Below, in pieces: positions 56,395 through 64,000 of a stretch of DNA of 64,000 nucleotides. Location of the stretch: the NCBI GenBank assembly GCA_963707125.1, contig CAVPOU010000015.1, forward strand, positions 310,001-374,000, in the 5' to 3' direction. A program made the translations under genes and the position numbers. Source of the stretch: CAVPDE01 sp963707125 (GTDB lineage Bacteria; Desulfobacterota; DSM-4660; Desulfatiglandales; HGW-15). Under the pieces are notes generated by a model that worked only from the letters and a program-made list of their open reading frames with translations, had not been told where the DNA came from and searched no databases. The first letter of the stretch is position 1, and each line of letters starts with the position of its first letter.

Positions 56395-57843
56395 CTATCC
56401 GCATGCTCTCCCTTTGAGGTTGAAGAAAAACTTGAGTCCCTTTCTGACTCGTTCGGAAAATATCTTTTGGGACAGGACAGTGCCTGCCACGCGCTTGTTG
56501 ATTTCGCCGAGCGTCGGGTAGGGATGAACCGCTGCTGCGAGAGTCGAGAGCTTGACCTTGCCGTTGAGGACAGCAACCCATTCGCTCACCAGCTCCCCGG
56601 CCTGGGGCCCCAGGATCTGAACTCCAAGGGGCTTCTCGCTCTTGTCGAGAAGAAGCTTTATTTCCCCTGTCTGTTCTCCCTCTGCAAGGCTCCTGTCGTT
56701 GCCCTTGAACGCCTCTGTCCACACTGAATACTCAATCCCCGCTTCCCTGGCTCTTTTTTCGTTCATTCCGATGCTGGCCAGTTCCGGATCCGTGTAAGTG
56801 CACCAGGGCAGAAAAGTATAGTTCGTTCTCCTCGGAAGGTGGAAGATCGCATTGCTCACCACGATCCCTCCCTCATATCCTGCAGCGTGAGTGAATTGAT
56901 AGGCCCCCGTGATGTCTCCTGCGGCATAGATGTGTTTTTGGGTTGTCCTCATTCGATCGTCCACCTTGATGCCTTTCCGGTCGAACTCAACACCGATTCC
57001 CTCCAGACCAAGGGCCTTGACGTTCGGATCTCGTCCCATGGCGACCAGGATTTTCTCCGCCTTCAAGGAAATGGGGTTCCCTTCCCCGTCCTTGAGGACG
57101 ATCTCTTTCTTCGAACCCAAATCCTTCACGCGGAGCACCGAGGCGTTGAGGTGGAATGTCACCCCTTCTGAACCCAGAACCGTCATGATCTCGTCGGCCA
57201 TGTCCTTGTCTTCCTTGGTGAGGATCTGGCCGCTTCTTTGTACCACGGACACCTTTGTTCCAAGGCGGCAGAAGGCTTGAGCCATCTCAATGGCTATCGG
57301 TCCAGCCCCGAGAATGACCATGGAACTCGGAAGCTGATCGAGGGTGAAAATTTCTTTGTTGGTGATGTAAGGTGTTTTATCCAGGCCTTCTATGGCCGGG
57401 ACACTTGGCGAAGACCCTGTGGCGATGACCCAGTTCCTGGCGGAAACCGTGTCTCCGTTCAATCGGACCGAGTGTTCGTCCACAAAGGAGGGTTCTCCGA
57501 ACTGCACTTTGGCGCCCAGGCTGCAAAACCTTTCTTCAGAGTCATGCCTCTGAACCGTTTCGATCACCGATTGGATTCTCTTCTTCACCGCCTGAAAATC
57601 AACCGGTCGGGTCTCTATGGCCGGCAAACCAAAGGCCGCGCTGTTCTTCATGAGATGATAGACTTGGGCACTGCGAATCAGTGTCTTGCTGGGAACACAA
57701 CCGTAGTGGAGGCAGTCACCTCCCAGGGCTTTCTCCTTTTCCACAAGGAGGGTTTTAGCGCCCAGCTGGGCTGCGCCGGATGCGACCGTGAGCCCGGCTG
57801 CACCGCCGCCGATGATTCCGATGTCGTAATCATAGGAAGGCAT
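56395..57843 (-). CDS. Pyridine nucleotide-disulfide oxidoreductase (MerA/Lpd-like)
   Basis: A 482-residue flavoprotein: FAD site DIGIIGGGAAGLTVASGAAQLGA, redox disulfide GGDCLHYGCVPSKTLI, NAD site SSMVILGAGPIAIEMAQAFCRLG, QKHIYAAGDITGAYQFTHAA, and the C-terminal interface AAAVHPYPTLGEINKRV. The last motif has HPYPTLGE where dihydrolipoamide dehydrogenases have HAHPTLSE, which is typical of the MerA-like side group with uncertain substrate. There is no N-terminal heavy-metal domain and no Cys pair at the C-terminus, so it is not a standard mercuric reductase. Start: second ATG 57843, 5 nt after GGGGAG. First gene of the leftward row into zwf and arsS. Confidence 0.85.
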   Translation of the reverse strand: MPSYDYDIGIIGGGAAGLTVASGAAQLGAKTLLVEKEKALGGDCLHYGCVPSKTLIRSAQVYHLMKNSAAFGLPAIETRPVDFQAVKKRIQSVIETVQRHDSEERFCSLGAKVQFGEPSFVDEHSVRLNGDTVSARNWVIATGSSPSVPAIEGLDKTPYITNKEIFTLDQLPSSMVILGAGPIAIEMAQAFCRLGTKVSVVQRSGQILTKEDKDMADEIMTVLGSEGVTFHLNASVLRVKDLGSKKEIVLKDGEGNPISLKAEKILVAMGRDPNVKALGLEGIGVEFDRKGIKVDDRMRTTQKHIYAAGDITGAYQFTHAAGYEGGIVVSNAIFHLPRRTNYTFLPWCTYTDPELASIGMNEKRAREAGIEYSVWTEAFKGNDRSLAEGEQTGEIKLLLDKSEKPLGVQILGPQAGELVSEWVAVLNGKVKLSTLAAAVHPYPTLGEINKRVAGTVLSQKIFSERVRKGLKFFFNLKGRACG

Positions 57844-57894
57844 CATTTCTCCCCAGTTTTCTCATGCACTTTTGCCAATGCAGGCCCTTGGCCG

Positions 57895-58090
57895 CAAACA
57901 AATTCGAATCCCGAAATCCGAAACTCGAAACAAATTCAAAGCACAAATGCTCCAATGCTCAAAACAAAAAACCTGCGGTACAGGGTTTGGTTATTTGAAT
58001 TTAGGTCATTGGATATTGCCCTTCGACATGGCTCAGGGTGGTGAGCAGGTCGAACCATTTCGAATTTCGTGCTTCGGATTTAGGAATTTC
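57895..58090. repeat. Long nested inverted repeat between two reductase genes
   Basis: Outer arms are AATCCCGAAATCCGAAACTC (left) and TTTCGTGCTTCGGATTT (right). An inner pair is CCAATGCTCAAAAC with TTTGAATTTAGGTCATTGG. Inserted in the right half is CCCTTCGACATGGCTCAGG followed by GAGCAGGTCGAAC, the GTCGAAGG element. So one repeat family has landed inside another. Confidence 0.65.
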
Positions 58091-58096
58091 CTGACT

Positions 58097-58726
58097 TTAA
58101 AACGTCTTCGCCATTTCTTTGGCTTTGGCGATTGCCTCTTCCCTCTTCTTTTTCGCCACCTCAGGACCGGCCAGGGTGGGCTCCACGACCAGGGTTCTTA
58201 TGTCCGTAAAGCCGATGAACCCGAGCGCAAGCTGGAAATACTTTGTCTGAAGATCAAAAGCCTCCTCGGCACTGCCCTTTGGATAGGCTCCTCCACGAGA
58301 ATAGGATACAAATATTGGTTTCCCCTTGACCAGCCCCTTGTACCCTTCCCGCGGAGAGAAGCTGAAGGTGTATGTGGGCTGCACGATAATGTCCAGGTAT
58401 TGCTTGAGCCTGTAGGGAATCCCGAAATTCCACATGGGAACCGCCATGGCATACTTGTCCGCGGATTTGAACTCAGCGATGACTTCTTCCACTTTTTTCC
58501 ATGCTGCCAGCTCTTCCGGGGAGTGCTTCTGGCCATGAAGAATCGCATATTTGGCCTGCACGGCAAGGCCGTCAAAAGAAGGAAGGTCCTTCTTGAAAAG
58601 GTTGATGGTCACGATCTCGTCCTTTGGATTAGCTTGTTTGTACGCTGAAACAAAGGCATCTGCAACAGCGATGGAATAGGATCGCTCAATCCTTGGCGAC
58701 GCTTGGATATAAAATAGTTTGCTCAT
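58097..58726 (-). CDS. FMN-dependent NADH-azoreductase (AzoR/AcpD-like)
   Basis: A 209-residue flavodoxin-like quinone/azo reductase: KLFYIQASPRIERSYSIAVADAF (FMN phosphate loop), AMAVPMWNFGIPYRLKQYLDII (the PMWNFGIP motif), SFSPREGYKGLVKGKPIFVSYSRGG and DLQTKYFQLALGFIGF. Members reduce quinones and azo compounds by two electrons with NADH and protect against thiol stress. AAGGAGG precedes the ATG. It lies 51 nt behind msrA and may be its operon partner. Confidence 0.92.
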   Translation of the reverse strand: MSKLFYIQASPRIERSYSIAVADAFVSAYKQANPKDEIVTINLFKKDLPSFDGLAVQAKYAILHGQKHSPEELAAWKKVEEVIAEFKSADKYAMAVPMWNFGIPYRLKQYLDIIVQPTYTFSFSPREGYKGLVKGKPIFVSYSRGGAYPKGSAEEAFDLQTKYFQLALGFIGFTDIRTLVVEPTLAGPEVAKKKREEAIAKAKEMAKTF

Positions 58727-58777
58727 AAGAGCCTCCTTGTGTCTGATGAGTTTATCTCAAAATGTAATTTACTTCGC

Positions 58778-59566
58778 CTACCGCCTCCTGGCCGCCACGA
58801 TCTCCATGAGTCTCCTGCTCGCATCAGGAGACAGGCCCAGATCACCACTCTGGGATTTCACCACCTCCAGAGACCCGTAACCTCCAAGATACCCGTTCAC
58901 TCTCGCAGCGGCAGTGGAGTTTACAAAATCCTCATCTAGAGGATACATGGCGCTGAACTCAGCCATGATGTCCCGCACACTACGAAGCCGGTACTTTTGG
59001 TGATAGGGCTCGGCCTGATAAAACTCCGGATAAGGAAGAATCTCAGTGTGAATCCTTGCCCCAATTTTTTCTTCAAGCCGATCTTTTGTCGCCACGGCCA
59101 GGTTTCTTTGTTCTTCGTCGTGATAGAAAATCACCGCTTTGTACTGGCGCGACCACGGCCTGCTTGTTGGGTCATGGCTCGCCCAGAAGATATTCAAAAG
59201 CGCTTCATAGGTGACCGTCTCCGGATCGAAATCAATTTGAATCGTCTCCGTGTGATCACCGAGGCTGTGATAGGTCGGGTTCTTCTTTGTCCCACCCGCA
59301 TACCCGACTCTGGTTCGCACTACCCCGTCCATGCTCCCGAACTGGGAGTCCGGCCCCCAGAATCAGCCCAAGGCGAAAGTCGCCGTCTGAGTCCTGGCAG
59401 GAGCGGACCTATCCATAGGCGGGACAAGTCCATTAGGTTTTGCTTGTGCTGCGATCATGGTCATTTTCTCCTTTGTCGCCAGGGCAGGCTCTGCCTGCGC
59501 AGAACCTGCCATAAAGCAAAAGATGTTGATGCCCGCCAGAATAAATAATTGGAATAGTCGTTTCAT
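58778..59566 (-). CDS. msrA: Exported peptide-methionine (S)-S-oxide reductase MsrA, selenoprotein
   Basis: It reduces methionine-S-sulfoxide. The frame from ATG 59566 is interrupted by a UGA at 59365-59363 and is otherwise a single gene: a signal peptide (LFILAGINIFCFMAGSAQA), a linker, then ATFALG-U-FWGPDSQFGSMDG, VVRTRVGYAGG, and on to YHQKY and a normal C-terminus. The UGA is at the catalytic position of GCFWG, so it encodes selenocysteine 68. Sec-MsrA enzymes are known and are faster than Cys forms. A SECIS-like hairpin lies 14 nt beyond the UGA. A reader without Sec would mis-annotate this as a start at 59332 (MDGVVRTRV). It overlaps msrB by 4 nt (ATGA). Confidence 0.93.
59334..59348 (-). 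promoter_or_regulatory. bSECIS-like hairpin of msrA
   Basis: CTCCC-AGTTC-GGGAG, a 5-bp stem whose loop begins AGUU, starting 14 nt after the UGA. It has the same geometry and nearly the same loop as the arsS hairpin. Confidence 0.7.
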
Positions 59567-60120
59567 TTCTTTTCCACAAATTTCAGTGCTGCGGAGTTCA
59601 TGCAGTACCGCAGCTTGGTGGGCGGCGGACCATCATCGAACACGTGCCCAAGGTGGCCGTCACACCTGGCGCACAGAACTTCCACTCTTTTCATGAAAAA
59701 CGTGTTGTCTGCCTCTTTTAGGATATGGTTTTCAGAGACGGGCGCCCAAAAACTGGGCCATCCTGTTCCGGAATCAAACTTGGTCTCTGAGCTGAAGAGA
59801 TCAAGATCGCATCCGGCACATCGATAGATCCCTTTTCCTTTGACATCATGATACGCTCCCGAAAAAGCTCGCTCTGTCCCCTTTTTTCGCAGCACATTGA
59901 ATTGCTCGGGGGTGAGTATCTTTTTCCATTCTTCTTCCGTCTTGAATATTTTCTCAGGCATTTTACCTTCTCCCTGTTTTTCTCCTCCTCTCTTAGCGAA
60001 AGCCTCGGACCGAGCCCCGATCAATGCGGACTCAGCCACTGCGGGAACCCCTAACAAAAGAATCCCCTGTCCCAATCTTCTAAGAAATGATCGTCGAGAA
60101 TGTGTTTTTCTTGATGCCAT
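59563..60120 (-). CDS. msrB: Exported peptide-methionine (R)-S-oxide reductase MsrB
   Basis: A 185-residue enzyme that reduces methionine-R-sulfoxide. The N-terminal twin-arginine leader (SRRSFLRRLGQGILLLGVP) sends it to the periplasm. The catalytic domain has EEEWKKILTPEQFNVLRKKGTE, zinc-binding CAGCDLDLF and CARCDGHLGHVFDDGP, SGTGWPSFW and the catalytic Cys in RYCMNSAALKF. This copy uses Cys, while the linked MsrA uses Sec. The start at 60120 (MASRKTHSRRS) has GAGAGGAG about 10 nt upstream. It overlaps msrA by 4 nt, so the two are co-translated and together repair both sulfoxide stereoisomers in the envelope. Confidence 0.93.
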   Translation of the reverse strand: MASRKTHSRRSFLRRLGQGILLLGVPAVAESALIGARSEAFAKRGGEKQGEGKMPEKIFKTEEEWKKILTPEQFNVLRKKGTERAFSGAYHDVKGKGIYRCAGCDLDLFSSETKFDSGTGWPSFWAPVSENHILKEADNTFFMKRVEVLCARCDGHLGHVFDDGPPPTKLRYCMNSAALKFVEKK

Positions 60121-60258
60121 GGTTTGCTCACTCCTCTCCATGTACCATTTGACGGCACCAAGATAATCATTGATTCATAAGACACCATATGGAGTTTATT
60201 TCGGACGGCAATCAGGTCCAAAAGTAATTAGAGGGATGGGAATGAATACACGTCAGGG

Positions 60259-60678
60259 CTACTGCCAGGCGATGCAGTCGCCTGGGCACATGCTCATCAC
60301 CTGTTCGATATCGTCTTCGGGGTAATCGGAAAGCTCCGCGACCTCTATACTTCCTGTCTCCTGGTTCCTTTTGAAAATGTCAGGACGGAGACTGATACAG
60401 GATTCGCAATCCGTGCACTCGGATCGATCAATGGTAGGGGTTTTCTTCAGCGTCTCTGCGGGTCCCATGGGCTCAGATCCACCGGTGGCGTCAGCCTCGT
60501 TGCTTTCACTCGTTCTCTTGTTCTTCCAGGCGAGATACTCCCCGTAAGTGAAGCTTGACCCGAGTTCACTCGTCTTTCGTTTACAGTGCTCTCCCCTGCA
60601 CAATCTGCACCGGGACTCGCTGCACACCTGGCACTCTTCGCAATCGGGGCATTTTTCTTTTTTAGGTTTTACGGGCAA
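60259..60678 (-). CDS. Cys-rich protein with ferredoxin-like C-terminus
   Basis: A 139-residue protein. Residues 1-40 are very Cys-rich (KCPDCEECQVCSESRCRLCRGEHC) and may bind zinc or a cluster. The C-terminal 60 residues are a ferredoxin fold with CTDCESCISLRPDIFKRN and a final CPGDCIAW, the single-[4Fe-4S] type of sulfate reducers. The start is a TTG at 60678, since GGAGGGG lies 8 nt upstream; the frame to 60771 runs into repeat DNA. It stands alone between msrB and fprA. It could pass electrons to FprA or another reductase, inferred from place only. Confidence 0.72.
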   Translation of the reverse strand: MPVKPKKEKCPDCEECQVCSESRCRLCRGEHCKRKTSELGSSFTYGEYLAWKNKRTSESNEADATGGSEPMGPAETLKKTPTIDRSECTDCESCISLRPDIFKRNQETGSIEVAELSDYPEDDIEQVMSMCPGDCIAWQ

Positions 60679-60837
60679 TTCCTCATCCCCTCCCCTAATG
60701 CAGGCCTCTGACCGCAACAAAAGACTATTTGAGCCCTGGACCGGAGGGTGTGGTCTCTGGCGAGTCCGCAACCGGAAATTGACTCATCCCGCCAACCGCC
60801 CCCTTGCCCTTGAACCTTCCCCAAAGGAGACATCCAT

Positions 60838-60923
60838 GAGTAAGCAGTATGCAGCAAACAGTAAGCAGTGGGAAATATGCAAACAAATTTACTGCCTACT
60901 GCTTACTGCCTACTGTTTACTGG
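60838..60923. repeat. Second copy of the AGTAAGCAGTATGCAG stem repeat
   Basis: Left arm GAGTAAGCAGTATGCAGC with CAGTAAGCAGTGGG, right arm TACTGCCTACTGCTTACTGC with CTACTGTTTACTGGGC. It abuts the 3' end of fprA (stop at 60926) and could act as its terminator. Compare 7256-7325. Confidence 0.7.
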
Positions 60924-60925
60924 GC

Positions 60926-62110
60926 TTACGCCGGTAATTCTTTAGCAATTTTCTTAGCCAGTTCGCGGCAGGCCTGAAGGGCTTCATGGTCAGGAACAAA
61001 CTGGACCTTGAGCCCCGGGTCAACCACTTTGAACTTCATCTCCTCCAGTTCTTTGGTAATCAGCTTTACGGCTTCTCCGCTCCAGCCGTAGGAACCGAAC
61101 GCGGCAGCCACCTTGTTTTGAGGCTTTAGCCCTTTGAGGTAAGTCAGGAAATCACCCACTGTCGGGAAAAAACCGTTATTCAACGTAGGAGAACCGACGA
61201 TGATGGCGCCGGCATCCAGGACTTCTGTCATGATGTCGCTTCGATGCCAGGTGCGCAGATGCATGGGCTTTGCGTCGACGCCTTCCTGCCCCAGGGCTTC
61301 GGCAATAGTCTCTGCCATGCTCTGGGTGCTGTGCCACATGGTATCGTAGATCACCAAAGCCTTTCGCTTGGGTTTCTGCTCACTCCACTCCACGTAAGCC
61401 TTCACAATCTTCATGGGATCTTTTCGCCACATCACCCCATGATCGGGAAGAATCGTGTCAATAGCCAGCCCCATGGATTTGACCTTTTCGACGAGTTTCA
61501 AAATCAAAGGAGCGTAAAGGAGCAGGATGTTGGCAAAGTACTTCTTTGCGTGAGGCATGATCGCATCGCCGATTTGATCGTCGAACCTCTCCAGACCGGC
61601 ATAGTGCTGGCCGAAAGCATCACTGGAGAAAAGGATCTTGTCTTCCTTGGCATAGGTGAACATGCTGTCCGGCCAATGGAGCATTCTTGTTTCCATGAAC
61701 ACAAGGGTTCTCTTGCCTATCTTGAGTTGTCCGCCGTCTTCCACGGGTTGATAATTCCACTTCTGTGCGAAATGCTTGGACAGGTTCTTGAATCCAGTCT
61801 TTGAGCAATACAGGGGCTTTTCCTCTCCAATGCGGTGCATGACCCTTGCAAGGCCGCCCGAGTGGTCCATCTCTGTGTGATTGCTGATGACATAATCGAT
61901 TTTCTTCGGGTCAACGATCTGGCTGATGCGCTCGATCAGTTCGTCGGCGAACTCCTTCTTGACCGCATCCACCAAGGTGATCTTTTCATCAACGATCAGG
62001 TAGGAGTTGTATGTCGTTCCCAGGTCTGTGATATACCCGTGGAAGTCTCTAATATTCCAGTCAATAGCGCCAACCCAGTAGATTCCTTTCGCAACCTCTA
62101 ACGGCTTCAT
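60926..62110 (-). CDS. fprA: FprA-family flavo-diiron protein
   Basis: A 394-residue type-A flavoprotein that reduces O2 to water or NO to N2O in anaerobes. The N-terminal MBL-like diiron domain has SNHTEMDHSGG (H-x-E-x-D-H), LHWPDSMFTY, SSDAFGQHYA and LPDHGVMWRKDP. The C-terminal flavodoxin domain, from about 250, has VIYDTMWHSTQSMAETIAEAL, GSPTLNNGFFPTVGDFLTYL and AFGSYGWSGEAVK. Both domains are complete. It lies close behind the sensor kinase remnant and near cooS, so it may protect oxygen-sensitive carbon-monoxide metabolism. Confidence 0.95.
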   Translation of the reverse strand: MKPLEVAKGIYWVGAIDWNIRDFHGYITDLGTTYNSYLIVDEKITLVDAVKKEFADELIERISQIVDPKKIDYVISNHTEMDHSGGLARVMHRIGEEKPLYCSKTGFKNLSKHFAQKWNYQPVEDGGQLKIGKRTLVFMETRMLHWPDSMFTYAKEDKILFSSDAFGQHYAGLERFDDQIGDAIMPHAKKYFANILLLYAPLILKLVEKVKSMGLAIDTILPDHGVMWRKDPMKIVKAYVEWSEQKPKRKALVIYDTMWHSTQSMAETIAEALGQEGVDAKPMHLRTWHRSDIMTEVLDAGAIIVGSPTLNNGFFPTVGDFLTYLKGLKPQNKVAAAFGSYGWSGEAVKLITKELEEMKFKVVDPGLKVQFVPDHEALQACRELAKKIAKELPA

Positions 62111-62131
62111 AAACAGCTCCCTCCATCCGAA

Positions 62132-63227
62132 TCAGTCATTATTGCCCTTAACAGAACGAGACACGGGCATCGCAATGACAAAGGTCGATCCTTTGCCTTT
62201 TCCGCTGGTAAATCTCAAAGAACTTCCCGGATGATCCTCAATGATTCTCTTGCAAATGCTCAATCCGAGACCTGTTCCTTGCTTTTTGGTCGTATAAAAA
62301 GGGGAGAATATTTTTCCCTGATCTTCTTCAGCGAATTCCGACTCCTTCATCCGATATACTAATCTCCACCACGCCCTCCTTCAACCCTGAGACAAAAGAA
62401 ATTTTCCCTCCCTGCTCCATGGCTTCCAGGGCGTTTTTCGCAAGATTCAGGAGAACCTGCTCGAGCCTGGCTCTGTCTCCCTCGACAAAGACCTCTTCCC
62501 GATCCGTCTTGAAGTCGAGACGGATGCTTCGTTTCTTGCAGTCTTCTTGGATGAAGTCCTGGACTTCCTTGAGCAGCGCGTTGATGTCTATTTCTTCCCT
62601 GTTCAGAGGTCGCGGGAGGTAGAAGTCCCTCATCTCTTTGAGGAGACTCTCGAGTCTCTGGACCTCGTTGACGATGATGTTGAGTTTTGCGAGGCTCTTC
62701 TCGTCTCTGCTCTCTTTGACCAACTGTTGAGCAAATCCTCCGATTGCCATCAGAGGATTCTTGATTTCGTGACTGATCTCTGCAACCACCCGGCCGAGAG
62801 CCGCAAGGCGTTCTGACTGATTGATCCGCTCCTGGAGGGCCTTGGTTTCCGTGAGATCTCGAACAATGGCGGTGAAATAAAGCATCCCGTCGGCCCGGGA
62901 AATGGAAAAGGAAATGTCGGCGGGAAAGGCCTCTCCGTTTTTCCGAAAGGCCGCGATTTCCGTGTGGTGGCCGATTCGCCGGGGGACCCCGGTTTCGATG
63001 TAACGGGCTACCGCCCGATGATGATCACGGCTGCAGTTGGGCGACATGATCACATCAAGGTCCCGGCCGAGGACCTCCTCTCGGGAATAGCCGAAAATTT
63101 TTTCTGCTGCTTTGTTGAAGAAGAGGACTTTTTGTTTCTGGTCTATGGTGACAAAGGCCTCATTGGTATTCTCAACCGCGCCTTTCAGAACAGCAAGCTC
63201 TTTAATGTCATCGTCCCTGACGCCCAT
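62132..63227 (-). pseudogene. PAS-HisKA-HATPase sensor kinase with a frameshift
   Basis: A soluble histidine kinase of about 365 residues in two frames. Frame 1 (63227 to 62328) holds a PAS domain (TNEAFVTIDQKQKVLFFNKAAEKIFGYSREEVLGRD), a HisKA domain (RVVAEISHEIKNPLMAIGGFAQQL, phospho-His) and the ATPase N box (LEQVLLNLAKNALEAM) and G1 box (ISDEGVGI). One extra C at about 62333 then shifts the frame; dropping it restores DEGVGI-A-EEDQGKIFSPFYTTKKQGTGLGLSICKRI to the end at 62132. Without correction the G2/F boxes are lost and the kinase would be dead. It may be a real mutation or a sequencing/assembly error. It lies between cooS and fprA on the same strand. Confidence 0.85.
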
Positions 63228-63325
63228 TTCCGGTTTCAGTTCCCACAGAGAGGCCTAAAAGATAAAACGAGGAAAACCAGTGAATCGGGGAAAAAATTGC
63301 GGCAATTCATGGCGTTCCCCATAAG

Positions 63326-63353
63326 GGGGAGGGAAGGAAACCCTTCCCTCCCC
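63326..63353. terminator. Strong hairpin behind cooS
   Basis: Perfect 12-bp arms GGGGAGGGAAGG and CCTTCCCTCCCC around AAAC, 43 nt past the cooS stop. No long U-tract follows on the minus strand, so it may stabilise the 3' end rather than terminate alone. Confidence 0.55.
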
Positions 63354-63395
63354 GGGAGGAGAATATGGAAAGAAGAATTGAAAAGACTGAATCGA

Positions 63396-64000
63396 CTAGG
63401 CCGCCTCGAGTTTCTGCCTGGCTGCCATGTCCATAAGCACCCTCTCTTTTCCTTTGTCGAGGCCGAGAGCTTTTCTTTTCTTGTTAATATGAGCGATCAT
63501 CATCTGGGCCATCTCATGAGGATCGACGGCAAATCCCCACTTCCCGAAGCCCTGCGCCTCAAGCCCATCAAACAAGAGCTTGTGGAATTTGGTTCCCTCC
63601 ACGATCGGGAAGGTGACACCGAACACGGTGAACACTCCGGATGCCACAAAGTACTGGCCGATGCAGATTGCCTTCTCGCTCATCCATTCCGGAGCCGCGC
63701 CTGCCACAGGGAGATCGGCGATGCTGTCGCCCAGCCCTCCGACACGCACCATCTCGGCACAAGCGGTGAGAATGCGGCTGTTGTCCACGCAGGATCCCAA
63801 GCCGAGCACGGGCGGCATACCCACGGTCTCGCAGACCTCTCTCAAGCCCGGGCCTGCCAGGTGGGCTGCCTCGGGAGTGTACAAACCTGCCTTGGCAAGA
63901 GCGACCTGTGAACATCCGGTCTGAACGACCAGAATATCATTCTTGATGAGCTCCTTGACGAGTTCCACGTGGACCCAGTCCTGTTTGACCCTGGGGTTTG
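63396..64000 (-). CDS. cooS: Anaerobic CO dehydrogenase catalytic subunit, C-terminal part (runs off window)
   Basis: The last 200 or so residues of the Ni-Fe CO dehydrogenase CooS/AcsA, which interconverts CO and CO2. Visible: QDWVHVELVKELIKNDILVVQTGCSQVALAKAGL, EVCETVGMPPVLGLGSCVDNSRIL, SEKAICIGQYFVASGVFTVFG and the final GFAVDPHEMAQMMIAHINKKRKALG. The Cys residues in TGC, GSCVDNS and KAICIG are among the C-cluster ligands or their neighbours. The gene continues past 64000. Its presence implies CO oxidation or the Wood-Ljungdahl pathway; whether it is monofunctional or part of an ACS complex cannot be seen here. Confidence 0.95.
   Translation of the reverse strand, partial: NPRVKQDWVHVELVKELIKNDILVVQTGCSQVALAKAGLYTPEAAHLAGPGLREVCETVGMPPVLGLGSCVDNSRILTACAEMVRVGGLGDSIADLPVAGAAPEWMSEKAICIGQYFVASGVFTVFGVTFPIVEGTKFHKLLFDGLEAQGFGKWGFAVDPHEMAQMMIAHINKKRKALGLDKGKERVLMDMAARQKLEAA

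Noticed and set aside
62328..62330. UGA in the sensor kinase as a third selenocysteine
   Set aside because: Reading through gives residues unrelated to histidine kinases; removing one base upstream restores the family sequence, so it is a frameshift.

Overview
The window looks like chromosomal DNA of an anaerobic, Gram-negative bacterium, most likely from the deltaproteobacterial / Desulfobacterota lineage. The evidence is gene content, not any single marker. It includes the C-terminal part of a Ni-Fe CO dehydrogenase (cooS), an FprA-type flavo-diiron protein, a rubrerythrin-like protein with a nearby pyridine-nucleotide reductase, and a Mo-bisPGD oxidoreductase. It also has GTP cyclohydrolase FolE2, a stand-alone AICAR transformylase, tRNA-Pro, MreB and several families of short intergenic repeats typical of that group. 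Two genes, arsS and msrA, carry in-frame UGA codons with SECIS-like hairpins, so the host should be able to insert selenocysteine.

Layout. 0-18 kb is mostly housekeeping: a CBS-domain start, a PiT phosphate transporter, an acyl-CoA ligase, a TumE-type toxin-antitoxin pair, an MBL hydrolase and a DUF169-CoaE fusion. Two DUF2889 proteins (one fused to PHP) follow, then a Mo-oxidoreductase with DedA, an EndoQ-like PHP/UvrD helicase fusion, AICAR transformylase, a four-helix-bundle (IVP) gene between inverted repeats, and FolE2. 18.6-22.7 kb is accessory: tRNA-Pro followed by a GIY-YIG gene, transposase and hydrolase remnants, an ATA-rich nitronate monooxygenase gene that looks foreign, three tiny conserved genes and a detached tRNA 3' end. 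22.7-27 kb holds mreB, an FHA-GAF protein, a lipocalin behind an attC-like sequence, and a NYN/OST-HTH protein.

27.2-34.3 kb is a single large unit. A GEMM-type cyclic-dinucleotide riboswitch with an overlapping intrinsic terminator precedes a secreted RHS/YD protein of about 2,200 residues, followed by a small membrane protein that may be its immunity partner. 34.8-39.5 kb is a worn defence island: a chimeric helicase remnant, an AlbA_2 ATP-binding regulator, a palindromic operator, a complete DarT-DarG pair, and a PLD-helicase start cut off by a decayed REP-associated transposase flanked by inverted repeats. 39.5-50 kb holds hrpB, a serine hydrolase, a FecR/DUF6600 envelope protein, small ORFs (one behind a sigma-54-like site), a VTT membrane protein and the oxidoreductase/rubrerythrin pair.

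50.2-57.8 kb is a leftward gene row for arsenosugar-type chemistry: a fused TIGR04282-TIGR04283 glycosyltransferase, glucokinase, a Tat-leader remnant, a VTT membrane protein, selenoprotein ArsS, the TIGR04169 AhpD-like protein, glucose-6-phosphate dehydrogenase and a MerA-like flavoprotein. Glucokinase and G6PDH in the same row suggest a local supply of sugar phosphate and NADPH. 58-60 kb encodes an azoreductase and an exported methionine-sulfoxide repair pair, Sec-MsrA and Tat-MsrB. 60-64 kb has a ferredoxin-like protein, FprA, a frameshifted sensor kinase and cooS, which runs off the end.

At least eight families of short degenerate or palindromic repeats are scattered through the window. 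Some sit inside genes without breaking the frame (PiT transporter; twice in the UvrD fusion).
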